From contig OY747702.1 of NCBI GenBank assembly GCA_963556495.2, positions 8,542,280 to 8,606,279 of the forward strand: 64,000 bases of DNA. Direction: 5' to 3'. Made by a program: the position numbers and the translations under genes. Below the pieces are notes generated by a model. It saw nothing but the letters and a program-made list of their open reading frames with translations, was not told where the DNA came from and made no database searches. Of this stretch, positions 9,515 to 21,005 are shown piece by piece. The stretch's first letter is position 1. Each line of letters starts with the position of its first letter. Source of the DNA: Valencia hispanica (Eukaryota; Chordata; Actinopteri; Cyprinodontiformes; Valenciidae).

Positions 9515-12430
9515 ACTTAATAGTGGCTTCTTTTAAAAAAAAAAAATTAACAAAATGATATAAATGAGCATAATAATATTAACGTGTGGTGATTTTAGTA
9601 GTGACCTGAAAAATAAACATTAGCCTACATAATGTAAACATGGTAAATCAGTTTTAAAACTAAAAATAATAAACTAATCCAGACGTACTTATTTATAAGG
9701 CCTGAGACTGATATCGGAAAAATAAAATCATATTGTAGGCAAACATTCAAGGTAAACAACAAAGCAAGTTGCCTAAGGCTTACTTCATTACAATTCTTCT
9801 TTATGATTATAGTAACAAATTATTAGTTTCAGGTGAAACACGGTTATTTAATTTCTTTGTCAGACTCATTAAATAGAGTTTGAATTATTCATAATTATAG
9901 CAAAACTGCTTTTGAATATGTACCTGTCTCTTCTGGACAAGGTGTCAGTTTGTTTTTAAAACTTCTGGGGACAATTATTGATTATTCATATAGCCTATAA
10001 TTATTCAGCCGTCGGCTTAATATGCGCAGTAATAAAACTTGTTCCCTTTACAACCCTTGTCGTTCTGTGCGGGGAAACTTTAACAGTTCAGAGTCCTGCA
10101 ACAGGGCGGCTACCCGCGGATGGAATATTCCAAAGCAATAAAAGAGAAATTATTAATTCTACTATAATTTACATTTAATCAGGGATCCCGTAATTTTCTG
10201 TCTTTGATTTTGAAAAAAATCGGAAAAATATTCAATATTATTTAATTCTTCGTTCATTTTAGTTAATATTCAGCCCGAACAATCTGAACAAAGAATCTCC
10301 ATCGTGCCATCACACATGGAGCAGATGAAAACATGTACTAAATATGAACATTTTACCTGCAGTCTCACAACTTTCTCATGGTCTATGGACGTAAATTACG
10401 CACCTGCTTGTGCATAAGAGAGACTGAATCTGCTCCGCTCGCACACTGGAATAACAAGCGCCACTTCTTTCTCAACTTTCTAATTGCCTCAGCAGGAGGA
10501 AATAGTGTTGCATTGAGTACGGTGTCCAGGTCTGAGATGATGCTCAGATGCTCTCATAAGAATCTTTTTTGATTGATTCAGTTTCCTAAACTCTGTGCAT
10601 AAAGTTGAAAAAAACTGTGCCTCTGCATCAAGTGGTCAGTGGCGTAAATTGTAAACTTTCACAATCAAGGACGGCTGTTAGTTTGCTTGTCCACGGGTGT
10701 TTCTGATTATTGTACTGACTGATAAATAGAGGTTGCGTCATAATAAACTGACGGCAAAAGGTCATCACACAAACACCTCAGATGGTGTTCCTATTCCTTT
10801 TTGTGAACGCACTCACTACCTGATGGAGTAGTGGAGAGGTTGAGCCGCCCTTCAGAAAGTGAACTTTTGTTTGAGGTCCTGCTTCATTCTCTCACTCGAT
10901 TTTCCTGCCGCACCATAAGGAGCCCTGCTAACAACGGCCTTTACATTTTTCCATTAGGCTTCAGTTTTAAAAAAACGATCAAAGACAGAAAATAACTCAA
11001 TCCTTAAAGGATTGTAAATTATCCTATATTACAATAAATCATGTCCCTTTTAATTCTTTGAAACATTGTACATCTGAAATTAATTTAATGCAGAGATCGC
11101 TTTGCAGAAACAAAATATTGTCCACAGTCCCTGGCTTTATCTGCGCTCTCCGTTCCTGAATCACAAATTCAGTCGCAGATAAATCTCTCTCTGGCCACGC
11201 AGGATGCCTAGATAGCGGGAACATTCTGCTGTCAGCGCAAAGCTGGGGGAATATTCTGCCATGTTCTCTCCACAAACACAATATATCAACACCATTCTCT
11301 TTTGGAATCGTAAACAAACAAAAGTATTAAATTAATATTTTAAACCTGCAGTAAAGAAACTTCAGCCAGACCCATGAAGTGTAATTGATGTATTTTTCCA
11401 TCTTGAAACGGGTACCAGCGGCACTGCGGGACTCTGCCCTGAACATGTTTGCATACGGACTAAATCATTGATGTATCCACTGCAAAGAATGCTGCAGCAT
11501 CTGCGCAGAAAGAAACCATGACTGTATGAGAAAGTGCAATGGAGTCATTTAAATAATAGTCCGTTCAGATACTGATTATGTGGAAATTGTGCTGGGAGTA
11601 CAAGTGGATGTTAGATCTGCGCTGGTAAGACATTCATCAGGTTTAGAAAAGTGGTCGGGACATGTCCCTGGTGTCCCCGGCTAAAATGAGCCTCTATGCT
11701 TCTGGAAACACGAGATCTAACTGGGGGATCAGTGGAAGTGGAGCTTGTCAGTGTTGCGCAGTCCACAAGCACCACCACGGGGAACCGCCACCACACGCTG
11801 TCACACTCCTGCTGAACACTGCAGGCACAGCTGCTGGCAGCAACACACGCTTGTGTTGAACTAAACAACCCAGGGATTCCTTTATCATAGTAATAAAAAC
11901 AATTCTGCTCAAAATGTTCCGAACAGAGGAGAGAGGAGGAGGAGGGAGCCCACTACTCATGGGTGCTTCTAACCTGTTTCATCCACTTAGACAGTAACTC
12001 TGGGTCTTTGGGAAACTTAAATAAACTGACACCGTCCTTGTGTGTATTTGAGCAAAATTCCCCAACACAACTCGAAGGCATTGCGATCACTTTTCTTTGT
12101 CAAAAATAGAAAATAGCGGTCCCAGTCACAGCTGAAAAGCCACTGTCATATGTGTCAACAAACAGAATGCGTTCTCTCGCTAACGTCACTTCCTGCTTTC
12201 TGCTTGTTCAGTGCGCAGTGATACAGTAGTAAAATGCTAGTCACCGCAGCGTTTTTTTCTCTCAGTAGGATTATACAACGCGTGTTTATGACTTTGACAT
12301 AGTCCATTGGGTTCAGATTTCTTTATTTAATGTTATGTTAAAAAATGTCAACTGGTCTTTAAGTCCAGTTGGCAAAAGATGTTGAAAATATCCTGACTAA
12401 ATCATATATTCACTGAAAACAGCTGTAACC
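9515..12430. other. Anonymous DNA, no gene recognised
   Basis: Very AT-rich to about 10,350, then more balanced composition with scattered CpGs. The overlapping frames at 11,611-11,960 on both strands have no domain content. I looked for splice-flanked conserved exons and transposon ends and found none I could support. Confidence 0.35.
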
Positions 12431-12436
12431 TTAACT

Positions 12437-12775
12437 CTTAAAGAGCAACTCACCTTCCTACTCCCGCTTACACGCTTACTCCCCCCATATTTCTTGTTTG
12501 AAAAACGTGCCAAATGGAGGTGTTGCCTGGCGGACCAGTGAGCGCAGAGGGAGAGGGTTGGGCGTGATCTGGGCTGTGATTGACATGTTGACAGCAGCGC
12601 TGCTGAAGTGGTACAGACACAGACAGCGAGAAAGATGGAGAGCAACGTGAGCTCCTTTGTCTCAGAGTGATCTTTTGAGATGGATGGATTTTCTCCACCT
12701 CCTTCACCAGAGGAAAGGGAGGGAGGTTCTGTGGATGAGCCATGGGTGCAGACTTCTAAGGGTGAAAATATAAGT
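12437..12775 (+). repeat. TTAA-starting element end with a possible first exon
   Basis: The block starts TTAAAGAGCAACTCACC, the same head as at about 16,988 and close to that near 32,600. Downstream, an ATG at about 12,633 opens ESNVSSFVSE, a stop follows, and the same reading continues as MDGFSPPPSPEEREGGSVDEP up to AAGG|GTGAAAA, a plausible splice donor near 12,761. A short acidic, proline-rich exon just inside a TTAA-flanked terminus is what a Kolobok- or piggyBac-type element would show, but no transposase is present, so this is tentative. Confidence 0.35.
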
Positions 12776-12989
12776 TTACTGGTTCCTTGTTTGAAAGAGT
12801 CTTTGAAATGTGAAAGACTGGTTGGTCACCAAAAGTCTTTGGTGGAGTTTCACTCATGCAGCGGTCAGTCTCTGTATCAATTTATATCATTTTTTTCCTT
12901 GGGACTCATTGGTCATTTCCTGTCATTAGCATGTAAAGCCTGGGACAGGTCTGTTCTGCATCTCTGTGAAAGTAATCAGTACAACTGAA

Positions 12990-13900
12990 ACAGCTGCAGA
13001 AAAGAACGAATTGTAATACACGGTTTATAACAGCTTTGAAGCTGGCTTCTGAATCACTGTTTCTGATTCGTCACAACACTAAACGCCTCCTCCACTTAAT
13101 TAAAAACACTAATGACATGTATTTCGAGATGTAAAACATTTAGAAAGGTCAAACTTGAACTGTACTGTTCTGTTTATAGCAGAGTGAGACGTGCATTACC
13201 GCTAATAAATTTGTGAAATGGAACAAAAAACTTTGGTTCTGTTTTTGACATAAAAATTGGTTTACATTGTTTCCCATTTACAATTACATACAGTATAGCT
13301 ACAGTACAAACCTGAACTATGAGATTCAAAACTACATATAGATTCAATTAGACACAGTTTGCGATTAGTTAAAACTTTATTCAATTTGAGAAATAAAAAT
13401 ACAAATGTTTTGGGGTTTTTTATCCATAGTATTGTTTTCCATATGATTTGTTTTGGCAGACCAGATGTTATTGTAGCACTTCATGCAATGGGCACCCACC
13501 TTCACACACAAATGCTCATGCACGCACACATGGACATGCAAACGGTATAAGATAAGTTAATACAAAAATAATAATGTTAACAGATAGATTCTGGTTAGAT
13601 CTCACTTCAAAAGCATAAAACTTAATATACTGTGCTTTGCATGTACACAGTTTGAATAATAATAATAATACTTCTTTTAAATAACGTCTCCTGTCTGGCA
13701 CTGTGGCACTCAGAATTGGTGTGTGAGTACCAAGTAGAAGCCCAGCAGATTTACTTTCACAAATGGAGCATTACAGCTTTTGCTATAGTACTCCACTCCA
13801 CAATGTCACTGAATACTCATGGTACCGATTAATCAAGATCTAGTAATGATAACCTCAGCCCAAGTATGTATCTGTAAACAGCGGAGTCCCCACACCTATG
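12990..13900. other. Anonymous AT-rich DNA
   Basis: No gene or named repeat recognised. There is a short alternating CACACA/TGCA stretch at about 13,500-13,545 and a short AAT run at about 13,656-13,668. Confidence 0.4.
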
Positions 13901-13949
13901 TGTGTGTGTGAGCATGCTGGTGCACATAAGGTTTCTCCATACGAGCGTT

Positions 13950-16110
13950 TGATAGCTTGTGTGAGGAGCCATACATCCGTCTCCCAGGAATCGATGCAGA
14001 CATGAAGGACATCGGAGCCACAGACGTCCAAAGGACCCCAGGAGCCCCAGGTGGACCAGCACAGGACTAACCGCATCCCCCAAGAGTGGAGCAGAGGAGA
14101 ACCCCAGGGGGAACAGCGCCCCACCCCTGCCCCTCGTCGGGGCGCCCCACCGTTAGCCGCAGCAGACAGACGGCCTCCCCAGGCCAAGCCCAGCCAGCAC
14201 CTGGACACCAAGTTGTACCAGCTCCTGAATCCTGAACCTGTGCAACACAGAGTGCCGAGACCAGGCGTCCAACCAAGGCCAATCAAATCCACCAATGAAC
14301 TGACCACGCACGAAACGTACAGAACAGGTGATCAAACGAGCAGAGATGCCGTATCCGTATCCCGCTGATCCACCGAACCGGCACCACCCAACAATCCCAA
14401 AACTGGCACCCCCGAAAGAGGTGCCCCAACCAACAAAAGAAAGACATCAGCCAGGCACATCGGCTGACCGACACACCAGTCCACCCAGGCACACAACAGG
14501 TCTGAACTGGATTGCTCTCCCGAGCACCAGTGGGCAGGGGCATCAGTCACTTGCAGGGAGTGACGGAGGGGAAATAGGAACCCCACTAAATGTAAGGCCT
14601 GAGATGCGCTGGGCGAGAGGGCAGCCCAAGACCCAACCTGACAGGTAGACCGAGACATACAGACACAGTCATACGTTCCCTCTCTCTTACGCATATACAC
14701 TCTCACCGACACACCAAGACACCCAAGAAAGAACGCTGTACCCTCACTCATACACCCCATACACACTCTATACTCCCAGGTCCAGGTATAGATGCCCCAG
14801 CGGAGCAACCCGCCCCCGGACCCGGGAGGTGGACCCCCTACCTTCTAGGATGGAGAGAAGCAGCCCACCAGCCCAGATCCCCGACCAGACCACCTGTTCC
14901 TCCTCCGGACCCCAACCCCTGATGGCCAATAGCGAACAGGGGTGTGAAAAGACCCTTAGCCTCCATCCTCCTGCTCGCGTATGGTGTTGATGCGTGTTGT
15001 TATAATGTGCATTTAAAACAGAGGTGTGGGATCCCCCAACCACCACCCCGAGCCCTCAGTGTCTATATGCGATTTAACAGTAGGCACCATCACCTGAGGT
15101 GAAGCTGATTGAACAGCTCCTCCTCTGGATGCCAAAAAGTGTGCCCAGCCTAAAGTCACTACATGTGCGTCCTATAAAAATGTTATAAGTGGGAGTGTCT
15201 AAGTTGTACAGTTAAATTGGGACCTAGGCCGCCACGGGACAACGAAGATGGAAACCCCTCCTCACACCCCAGTGACGTGCCCATGCCCAAAGACCCTATA
15301 TGAGTGGTAAAGAGATGGAGCGGGTGGACAAAGGTGTTCGGGGATGGGGAGGGAAGGACTGGGAGACAAAATACCTTCCCAGGAAGCCAGCTTCCCCACT
15401 GACCAATAGGCACCGCTGTTCATCATGATCCACCAGGGGAGGGAGCTCTTGGCACATTCAACCCAGGCCCCATGGCTGCAGTACTACCAAGCCCCATGTA
15501 TCCTAAGGCATTCCCCCCAGTCCCATCCCAGAATGAGAGCTATACCCACCCTGACATTCGCTCTACTATCAGAACACGAAAGACACTAGACACCCAGGTT
15601 GAGTTCAGCCCTCCTCCTCCCGCACACCCCTCCCCCCCGTCCAAGTGCCCCCCATAGGGGGAGACCACCTGTCACTAGATAGCAACAGCCTCCCCGCCAG
15701 CAAAGGAGGCCCCCAGCGCCACCTGCACATCAAAGGCCCCCGCACCCAAAATCCTGGTGATCATTATTCCTCCCTGGCACCCACTGTGGCACCTGCCATG
15801 GCACCCACTGTGGCAGCCTTTGGAATCCTGTCTCCTCCACTGTGGCACCTGTTGTGGCACCCACTGTGGCAGCCTGTGGCATCCGTTGTGGTACCTGCTG
15901 TGCCACCTGCTGTGGCAACCACTGTGGCAGCTTCTGGCAGCCTGTGGCACCCACTGTGGCACCTGACATGGGATCCACTGTGGCACCCACTGTGGCATCT
16001 ACTGTGGGAGTCTCTGGAAGTGCCACTCCAGGCTGCCACAACTGCCATGAATTCTTCTGGCACCACAATGAGAATAATGTTGAAAAGATTACTTTGACTT
16101 TGACTTTAGT
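13950..16110 (+). repeat. GC-rich block, probable LINE 3' UTR
   Basis: A sharp change to C-rich plus-strand sequence (CCCCA and CCACC runs) that stays open in several frames on both strands for 100-158 codons without any domain. It ends with the repeated hexamer-like string ACTTTGACTTTGACTTTAG at about 16,090-16,108, the kind of short tandem tail left at LINE 3' ends. Fish L1/Tx1-type LINEs have long C-rich 3' UTRs, so I read this as a 5'-truncated copy with only the UTR left. No RT is present to confirm it. Multi-frame openness here is a composition effect, not coding evidence. Confidence 0.35.
15772..16012 (+). repeat. Minisatellite of ACTGTGGCACCC-type units
   Basis: About 240 bp of imperfect tandem 12-15-bp units built on CACTGTGGCACC/ACTGTGGCAGCC. 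Unit length is often a multiple of three, which keeps five or more reading frames open across it on both strands. It lies inside the GC-rich block. Confidence 0.8.
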
Positions 16111-16199
16111 ACCAAAAGGTGGAAGTTTCTCAGGTTCACTATGAAGTCTTTGCATACTTGTTTTTCTTCTATAAAAAAGTATATGGATAGGATATGAGT

Positions 16200-16984
16200 T
16201 AGGGTAAGTCCCTAAAGATGATAATCAAAACAGTCTCCGGGCCTGATCTGAGGCGGATGGCATGTCCAAATCCAGGCCATGTATTGTAAAATTTGTTCTG
16301 AATCATGGAACTTGACATATAAAAAATTGTAATATTAAATAATTCAGTAATTTGTGTATTTAATATAACAAATCTGCACAGATCTAAGTGTCCTATCGCT
16401 GTAGCCTTACACTGACGTCCAGTCAAATATCAGTAAGGGAGAAGGTCCTGTCTGCTGCTATCTCTTAGCATTCCTGTTCTGTGACCCAGCTGAACCACAA
16501 CTCTCTCTCTGATAGAGACCTGATTGCAGCGTAACCCTGTTTGTCATGGAGACTTGCAAAGCACTTTGTTTATGCAGCTAGAAAACAGCTCTGTTAGTAA
16601 AGTTTATCTGCAGACAGTTAACTGGACCTGCAAAGACAACATGTTTGTATCCAAATCATCAACCAGAGCTGTCATAGACTAAAAAAAAATCTACCACCAG
16701 CCTGCCCTTTCAGTAAGCTCCTCTCTCAGCAAAGATCGTGGAGTGGAGCGAGATGCATGTTTACTGTGCATTTGTAGTCATATGTACATAGTCAGGTAGT
16801 CATTCAGAGATAAATGATAAAGCTATGAGTGTTTTAGGTGACGTGTTGTTAGAACATCATACCAGCTTTGGGAAACCAAGTTAACCATGTGTTGGAACAA
16901 AGAACACTGTCCAGAAACTCTGAAGGAAGCAAATGTCAGACGTGGAGATATTGTTGTGGATCATGTTCTACTGAGAGTGTGAAA
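16200..16984. other. Anonymous DNA
   Basis: No frame, repeat or RNA gene that I can support. Confidence 0.4.
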
Positions 16985-16987
16985 TTT

Positions 16988-17250
16988 AAAGAGCAACTCA
17001 CCCCCAAGTAAACTTTTTTTGCTGATGAACTGTATATGTGAGTCTATAATAGTGCTCTCTACATGTCTGGTCATTAGTTTTGGTATTTGGTACATTTTAG
17101 TAAAAATATTAATTTTCACCAAAAAAAGTCAGTGAGGCGCCCTCTGCAGGTTAAAACTCTACACTGCACTTAAACTTGAATCTGGCATTGCTATTGGCTA
17201 TACTATGATCAGCCATCACCGGCTGACATCAGCTATCCTGCCGCTGTGGG
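16988..17250 (+). repeat. TTAA-starting dispersed repeat, copy 1
   Basis: Begins TTTAAAGAGCAACTCACCCCC and contains TACATGTCTGGTCATTA, GTACATTTTA and GAGGCGCCCTCTGCAGG, then GGCATTGCTATTGGC and CAGCTATCCTGCCGCTGTGG. The same ordered blocks recur at about 32,600-32,830. The shared head with 12,437 suggests a TTAA-targeting DNA transposon family. Non-coding. Confidence 0.55.
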
Positions 17251-17789
17251 CATCAGCCAACCTTAACTTATTTCAGTGGTTTTATTTGACATGCAAATTT
17301 GTCATCATGAAGGTGGAAAAGAAGAAAAATGCTATTTCTGTCCCATTTTTTCAGGGTGATTATGGCTTCATCTGTGTTTATGTATTTCAGCCCTTCCCAT
17401 TTGTCCCCTCTGTATTAGTTCCAGGTGTTTCTCTTCCCGTTGAATTCCCCTGTGTGTATACATGTTCTCACCTTTGTCATAGTTCCCTGCTGAATTCTTG
17501 AGTCAACTTCTTTATCTGTGTTTTCCTGTGTTCCTCATTCTTCATCGTTCCTGTAAGTCTTTGGATTTGTAGTAAACAACCATGCGACTTCCGAGCTCTT
17601 GTCTGTACTTCGATTCAACACTCATCTCACAAATTGACAATTTCAGGATTTACTATTTGCTAGTGTATATATTGTATAATATATGTATAATATTTTGGAA
17701 CATACCAGTTACAAAACAAATGCACAGGATTTGTACAAGGCTTTGTTTGTTTTCTGGATGGAACAGAAAATGTCCTCTAGTCAAAGGAG

Positions 17790-18345
17790 GGTAGTAACTA
17801 GTTACATTTACATGTGTAATTTTTGGATAAAATGTACTTTTAGGAATAGTTTTACTACACCTTACATTTCACTTTTACTTGAGTAATATTTCTGAATACT
17901 CTACCAACTGTGAATAAATTCACTTAATGATAAAACAAACATTTTTTAACAAAAATACAAGGAAGACCACCTGTTTCTACACAAGCTTGGGTTTTCTCGT
18001 GTATTTTCTGTCTGTTAAGCTAGTTGCATTTTAAGGTGAATTGAATATACAGTAAACACCATAAATTTTCACTGGAAGCACTTTTTGACCTTGTTCTAGA
18101 ATACAAAATACAAAACAACACATTTTAAGCAGAAGAAATTGTTTTCTGTCTGTCTGATGACATCATTTTAAACATATTAGATCAGATGTTAATCAGTACT
18201 CAAGTAGCCTTTTTACCAAATGCTTTTTTACTCTTACTTGAGTATTTTTTTGGGCAGCTTCTCTTAACTTTTACTTGAGTAAAAATATGTTGAAGTAGTG
18301 CTACTACTGAGTACAATTTTTGAGTACTCTATCCACCTATGCATC
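17790..18345. repeat. Repeat with inverted CTTGAGTA/AGTACT motifs
   Basis: The left side reads AGTAACTAGTTACATTTAC ... TTTTACTTGAGTAATATTTCTGAATACTC and the right side TTACTTGAGTATTTTTT ... TTTTACTTGAGTAAAAATATG ... GAGTACTCTATCCACCTATG. I recognise the ACTTGAGTA ... GAGTACTC...CCACCT pattern from memory as the end of a common fish non-autonomous DNA element. Its right end read in reverse (CATAGGTGGATAGAGTA) partly mirrors the left (GGAGGGTAGTAACTA), consistent with degenerate terminal inverted repeats. No coding content. Confidence 0.4.
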
Positions 18346-18429
18346 TCGTTTTAGAATGGCCAAGCTAGAAACCACTGAACTGTACTACTAGCTAAATGTT
18401 TTAAAACATTTTCTGCACTTACTATCTGC

Positions 18430-18890
18430 TCCTTGATTTACAAAGCAGACAGATGAGACCAAAGTAGAGATGTTTCCTCACATTTCATGCTATGGTGGTG
18501 GGTTGATTATTTGGAACCCTTTTGTATTCACAGGACCTAGGCAGCCCACAGTTGTTGAGTTAGTCATGAACTCTGTGTGTCAAAGTATTGTCGGGTTCAA
18601 GTGAAGCCATCTGTCTGGCAGCTTAAGCTTGGGCCAAACTGGGTCATCAATAGGACAATGATCCCAAAATCAGTGGCAAATTTACAGCTGAATTGATAGG
18701 AAAGCAATAGTCTTGTTATCACTTTTGCCCACTCATGTTCCAAACCACAAACTGATTGAAATGGTGTGGTGGGACCTGCGTACAGTTCTACAGATCTAAA
18801 TGTGCTCAAACCTCGATGAATAAAGGACTTCTAGGGGTAGGCGTAGGTCAAAATTGTTCCGCAACAATGTGAGGCTGATAAAAATAAAGT
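18430..18890 (+). pseudogene. Tc1/mariner transposase relic
   Basis: Translation in broken frames gives YGGGLIIWN, TGPRQPTVVELVMNSVCQSI, RTMIPKS-like DNDPK territory at about 18,654, and NHKLIEMVWWDL (the PIExxWxDL region near the third catalytic residue). This order is that of a fish Tc1 transposase C-terminal half. Several stops and shifts are present and terminal repeats were not recognised, so it is an inactive relic. Confidence 0.65.
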
Positions 18891-18899
18891 TAATTCTCC

Positions 18900-20050
18900 T
18901 AATGGTGGTTCTCTAACAGATCAGATTATAGGGTGTACTTAGCTTTTTGAAGGCAGCTTTTCCATACTTGCTTTATCTCTGCTTAGTTGAAAAGAATCTA
19001 ATGTGTTTAGTACATTAGAGGGCAGATATACATCTTAGAACTGGGTAAAGACCATTTTATTTTTATTATGTCCAGATGTGTTAAAGCCTTTAATTGAAAG
19101 AGGGTGTTTTTTATTGTTTCCTCTTTACTCTCCTTTTTTGGACAGTTTATGACAGTATTTACAGAGATTAGTGTTTCTTGATACGCTATGTATGCCAGTA
19201 CCCAGATGCAGAAATAAAAAATATCCTGCTAAATTACATTTTCTAATTTACCTGCATGTACCTTTTTGATCCCATTCTGACTCTTTGATTTAGCGTATGT
19301 AATTTAAAAAAAAGCAAATGTCTGTTAAGACCCTATCTACTATATTGCCCTGCTCATCTTTATCCAAATTGGTCTTGCTTCCTGATGCTGAAAATAAGTC
19401 TGATTATTGCAGTAGAACTTAATGACACAGTAAATTTGAGGGGAAAAATTACATGTAGTTCATCATCTCTGCTAATGTGGCTGATGCATAATGCAGGAGT
19501 GTGGATGATGACTTAGACCATCCTTCACTGATGGATGTTGTTTTCTTTTGGAAGCAAACTGTCAACCGTTTCTGTCTTCCTTTTCTTCTTCTCTGTCAAT
19601 CAACTCCCCCCCCCCTGCTTCAGCTTCTTCAAATGTCAGTGAGCAGAGAGCAGGCCATGGGCTATTAGTGGCATTAACTGCTGTCAGGAGGAACACGCAC
19701 TCACACACACTTCAGTCATACTTCTGAACCTTGTTTACAAATGTCGTGACATATATGCAGGCAGTAAGACTTTTCTGGTTGTTTTGATGGACGCTGACAG
19801 TGTAATTTAGTTTCACTCAGTTCATAGAAAGCTCCAAGTACTCATGCACCAACCTGAACACACATATTCATGTGGAAATCTTTCTGCCAAATAAAGTGTC
19901 ACAAAATGAGGTTAAGTTGAACATTTTCAAAAAGCTTTACATATACTGTTACAATCTACGTTAATCTAAATGGATCAAAAAGAGATGACAAAAACAAAAG
20001 TCAATTTCGATCCAAGGTAAGATGTGGGAGAGGTCAACATCAGCCCCTGC
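18900..20050. other. Anonymous DNA
   Basis: AT-rich sequence with a C run at about 19,608-19,616 and a short CACACA stretch near 19,700. Nothing else recognisable. Confidence 0.4.
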
Positions 20051-20055
20051 TGATC

Positions 20056-20115
20056 ATTCAGTTTCAATTCAATTCAGTTTATTTATATAGCGCCAATTCA
20101 CAATACATGTCATCT
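20056..20115 (-). repeat. L2 LINE 3' tail, proximal piece
   Basis: TTCAATTCAATTCAGTTTATTTATATAGCGCCAATTCACAA is the reverse complement of the L2 3' terminus seen intact at about 30,230-30,270. It stops at CATGTCATCT, where a SINE begins; the rest of the tail resumes at 20,507. Confidence 0.8.
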
Positions 20116-20419
20116 AGGGCGGCTGTAGTTCAGTGGTAGAGTTGTCAGCCTGCGACCCAGAAATCGTGGGTTTGATTCCTGCTTCCATCTGCTACATGTC
20201 GTTGTGTCTTTGGGCAAGACACTTCACCTACCCGCCTACTGGTGTTGGCCAGAGGGGCCGATGGTGAGATATTGGCAGCCTCGTTTTTGTCAGTCTGCCC
20301 CAGGGCAGCTGTGGCTACAATCGTAGCTTGCTTCCACCAGTGTTTGAATGTGAGAGTCAATGAATAATTGGAGTTGTAAAGTGCTGTGAGGGTCTCAAAA
20401 GTGCCATTTAAATGTAAGC

Positions 20420-20506
<87 letters not shown>
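20116..20506 (+). mobile_element. tRNA-derived SINE
   Basis: The head GGGCGGCTGTAGTTCAGTGG carries a pol III A box (TGTAGTTCAGTGG) and, 30-odd bases on, a B box (GGTTTGATTCC, one base from consensus GGTTCGATTCC). The body GGGCAAGACACTTCACC ... CCCCAGGGCAGCTGTGG and tail AAAGTGCTGTGAGGGTCTC lead into a 3' TTA tract. A homologous copy on the other strand sits at 56,913-57,217. It would be transcribed by RNA polymerase III and mobilised by LINE machinery. It is inserted inside an L2 3' tail. It is not a functional tRNA gene: the anticodon arm and acceptor pairing are not maintained. Confidence 0.85.
20421..20506 (+). repeat. (TTA)n microsatellite, SINE tail
   Basis: About 29 uninterrupted ATT/TTA units (86 bp), grown from the SINE 3' tail. 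It is likely length-polymorphic. Confidence 0.95.
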
Positions 20507-20715
20507 CTCATGTCACTTTACAAGAAAAGTAATTTCAATTCTGTCATACATATACTCCAATTAATCGTTCAGTTCATTATTCCAATCAGTTTAAGTCTTC
20601 TACTTAAGGAAACCCAGCAGATTGCTTTGAGTCACTGACTTGCAGCATTCGCTCCTCCTTGAAGAATTGAGAGGAATAAGGGAACAGTCTCCATTGACAC
20701 CAGAAAAGCCACAAA
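20507..20715 (-). repeat. L2 LINE 3' tail, distal piece
   Basis: Continues the tail interrupted by the SINE: CATGTCACTTTACAAGAAAAG, then AAACCCAGCAGATTGC and GAGTCACTGACTTGCAG, matching the minus-oriented L2 tail at 40,148-40,330. It is more diverged than the other L2 tails here. Confidence 0.7.
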
Positions 20716-21005
20716 GTGTGATACAAGTTACTGTTTTGCTACAAGTTAAAGTGTTGCTAGAGTCTGAAAAGTTGCTCCAGAAAGTCGCAGGGAAAATTTT
20801 GTTTTACGGTATCTACTGAACTGAAGAAAGTGGATTTGTTGTGCCACTAAAGTTCTTCCTTTTAGTCTGTTTAAATAACCACACAGCTAAAGATATATCA
20901 CTGTGGACTCCCAGTTCATAGCTGCACCTATAATCAACTAAATAGATTGGTTTCAACAGGTGAATATTTTAAGACACTTATTTTGGGGTTTTCATTACTT
21001 GTAAG

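Noticed and set aside
13855..14808. Open frames of 150 and 158 codons on the minus strand, and several on the plus strand
   Set aside because: They overlap each other in a C-rich, stop-poor block, show no domain or codon consistency, and are explained by composition.
15645..16155. Overlapping 100-150-codon frames on both strands
   Set aside because: Produced by the ACTGTGGCACCC-type minisatellite; repeated low-complexity peptides such as HPLWHLLW are not evidence of a gene.
20116..20190. Possible tRNA gene with A and B boxes
   Set aside because: No paired acceptor stem or anticodon arm, followed by a SINE body and tail; a second copy exists at 56,913-57,217.
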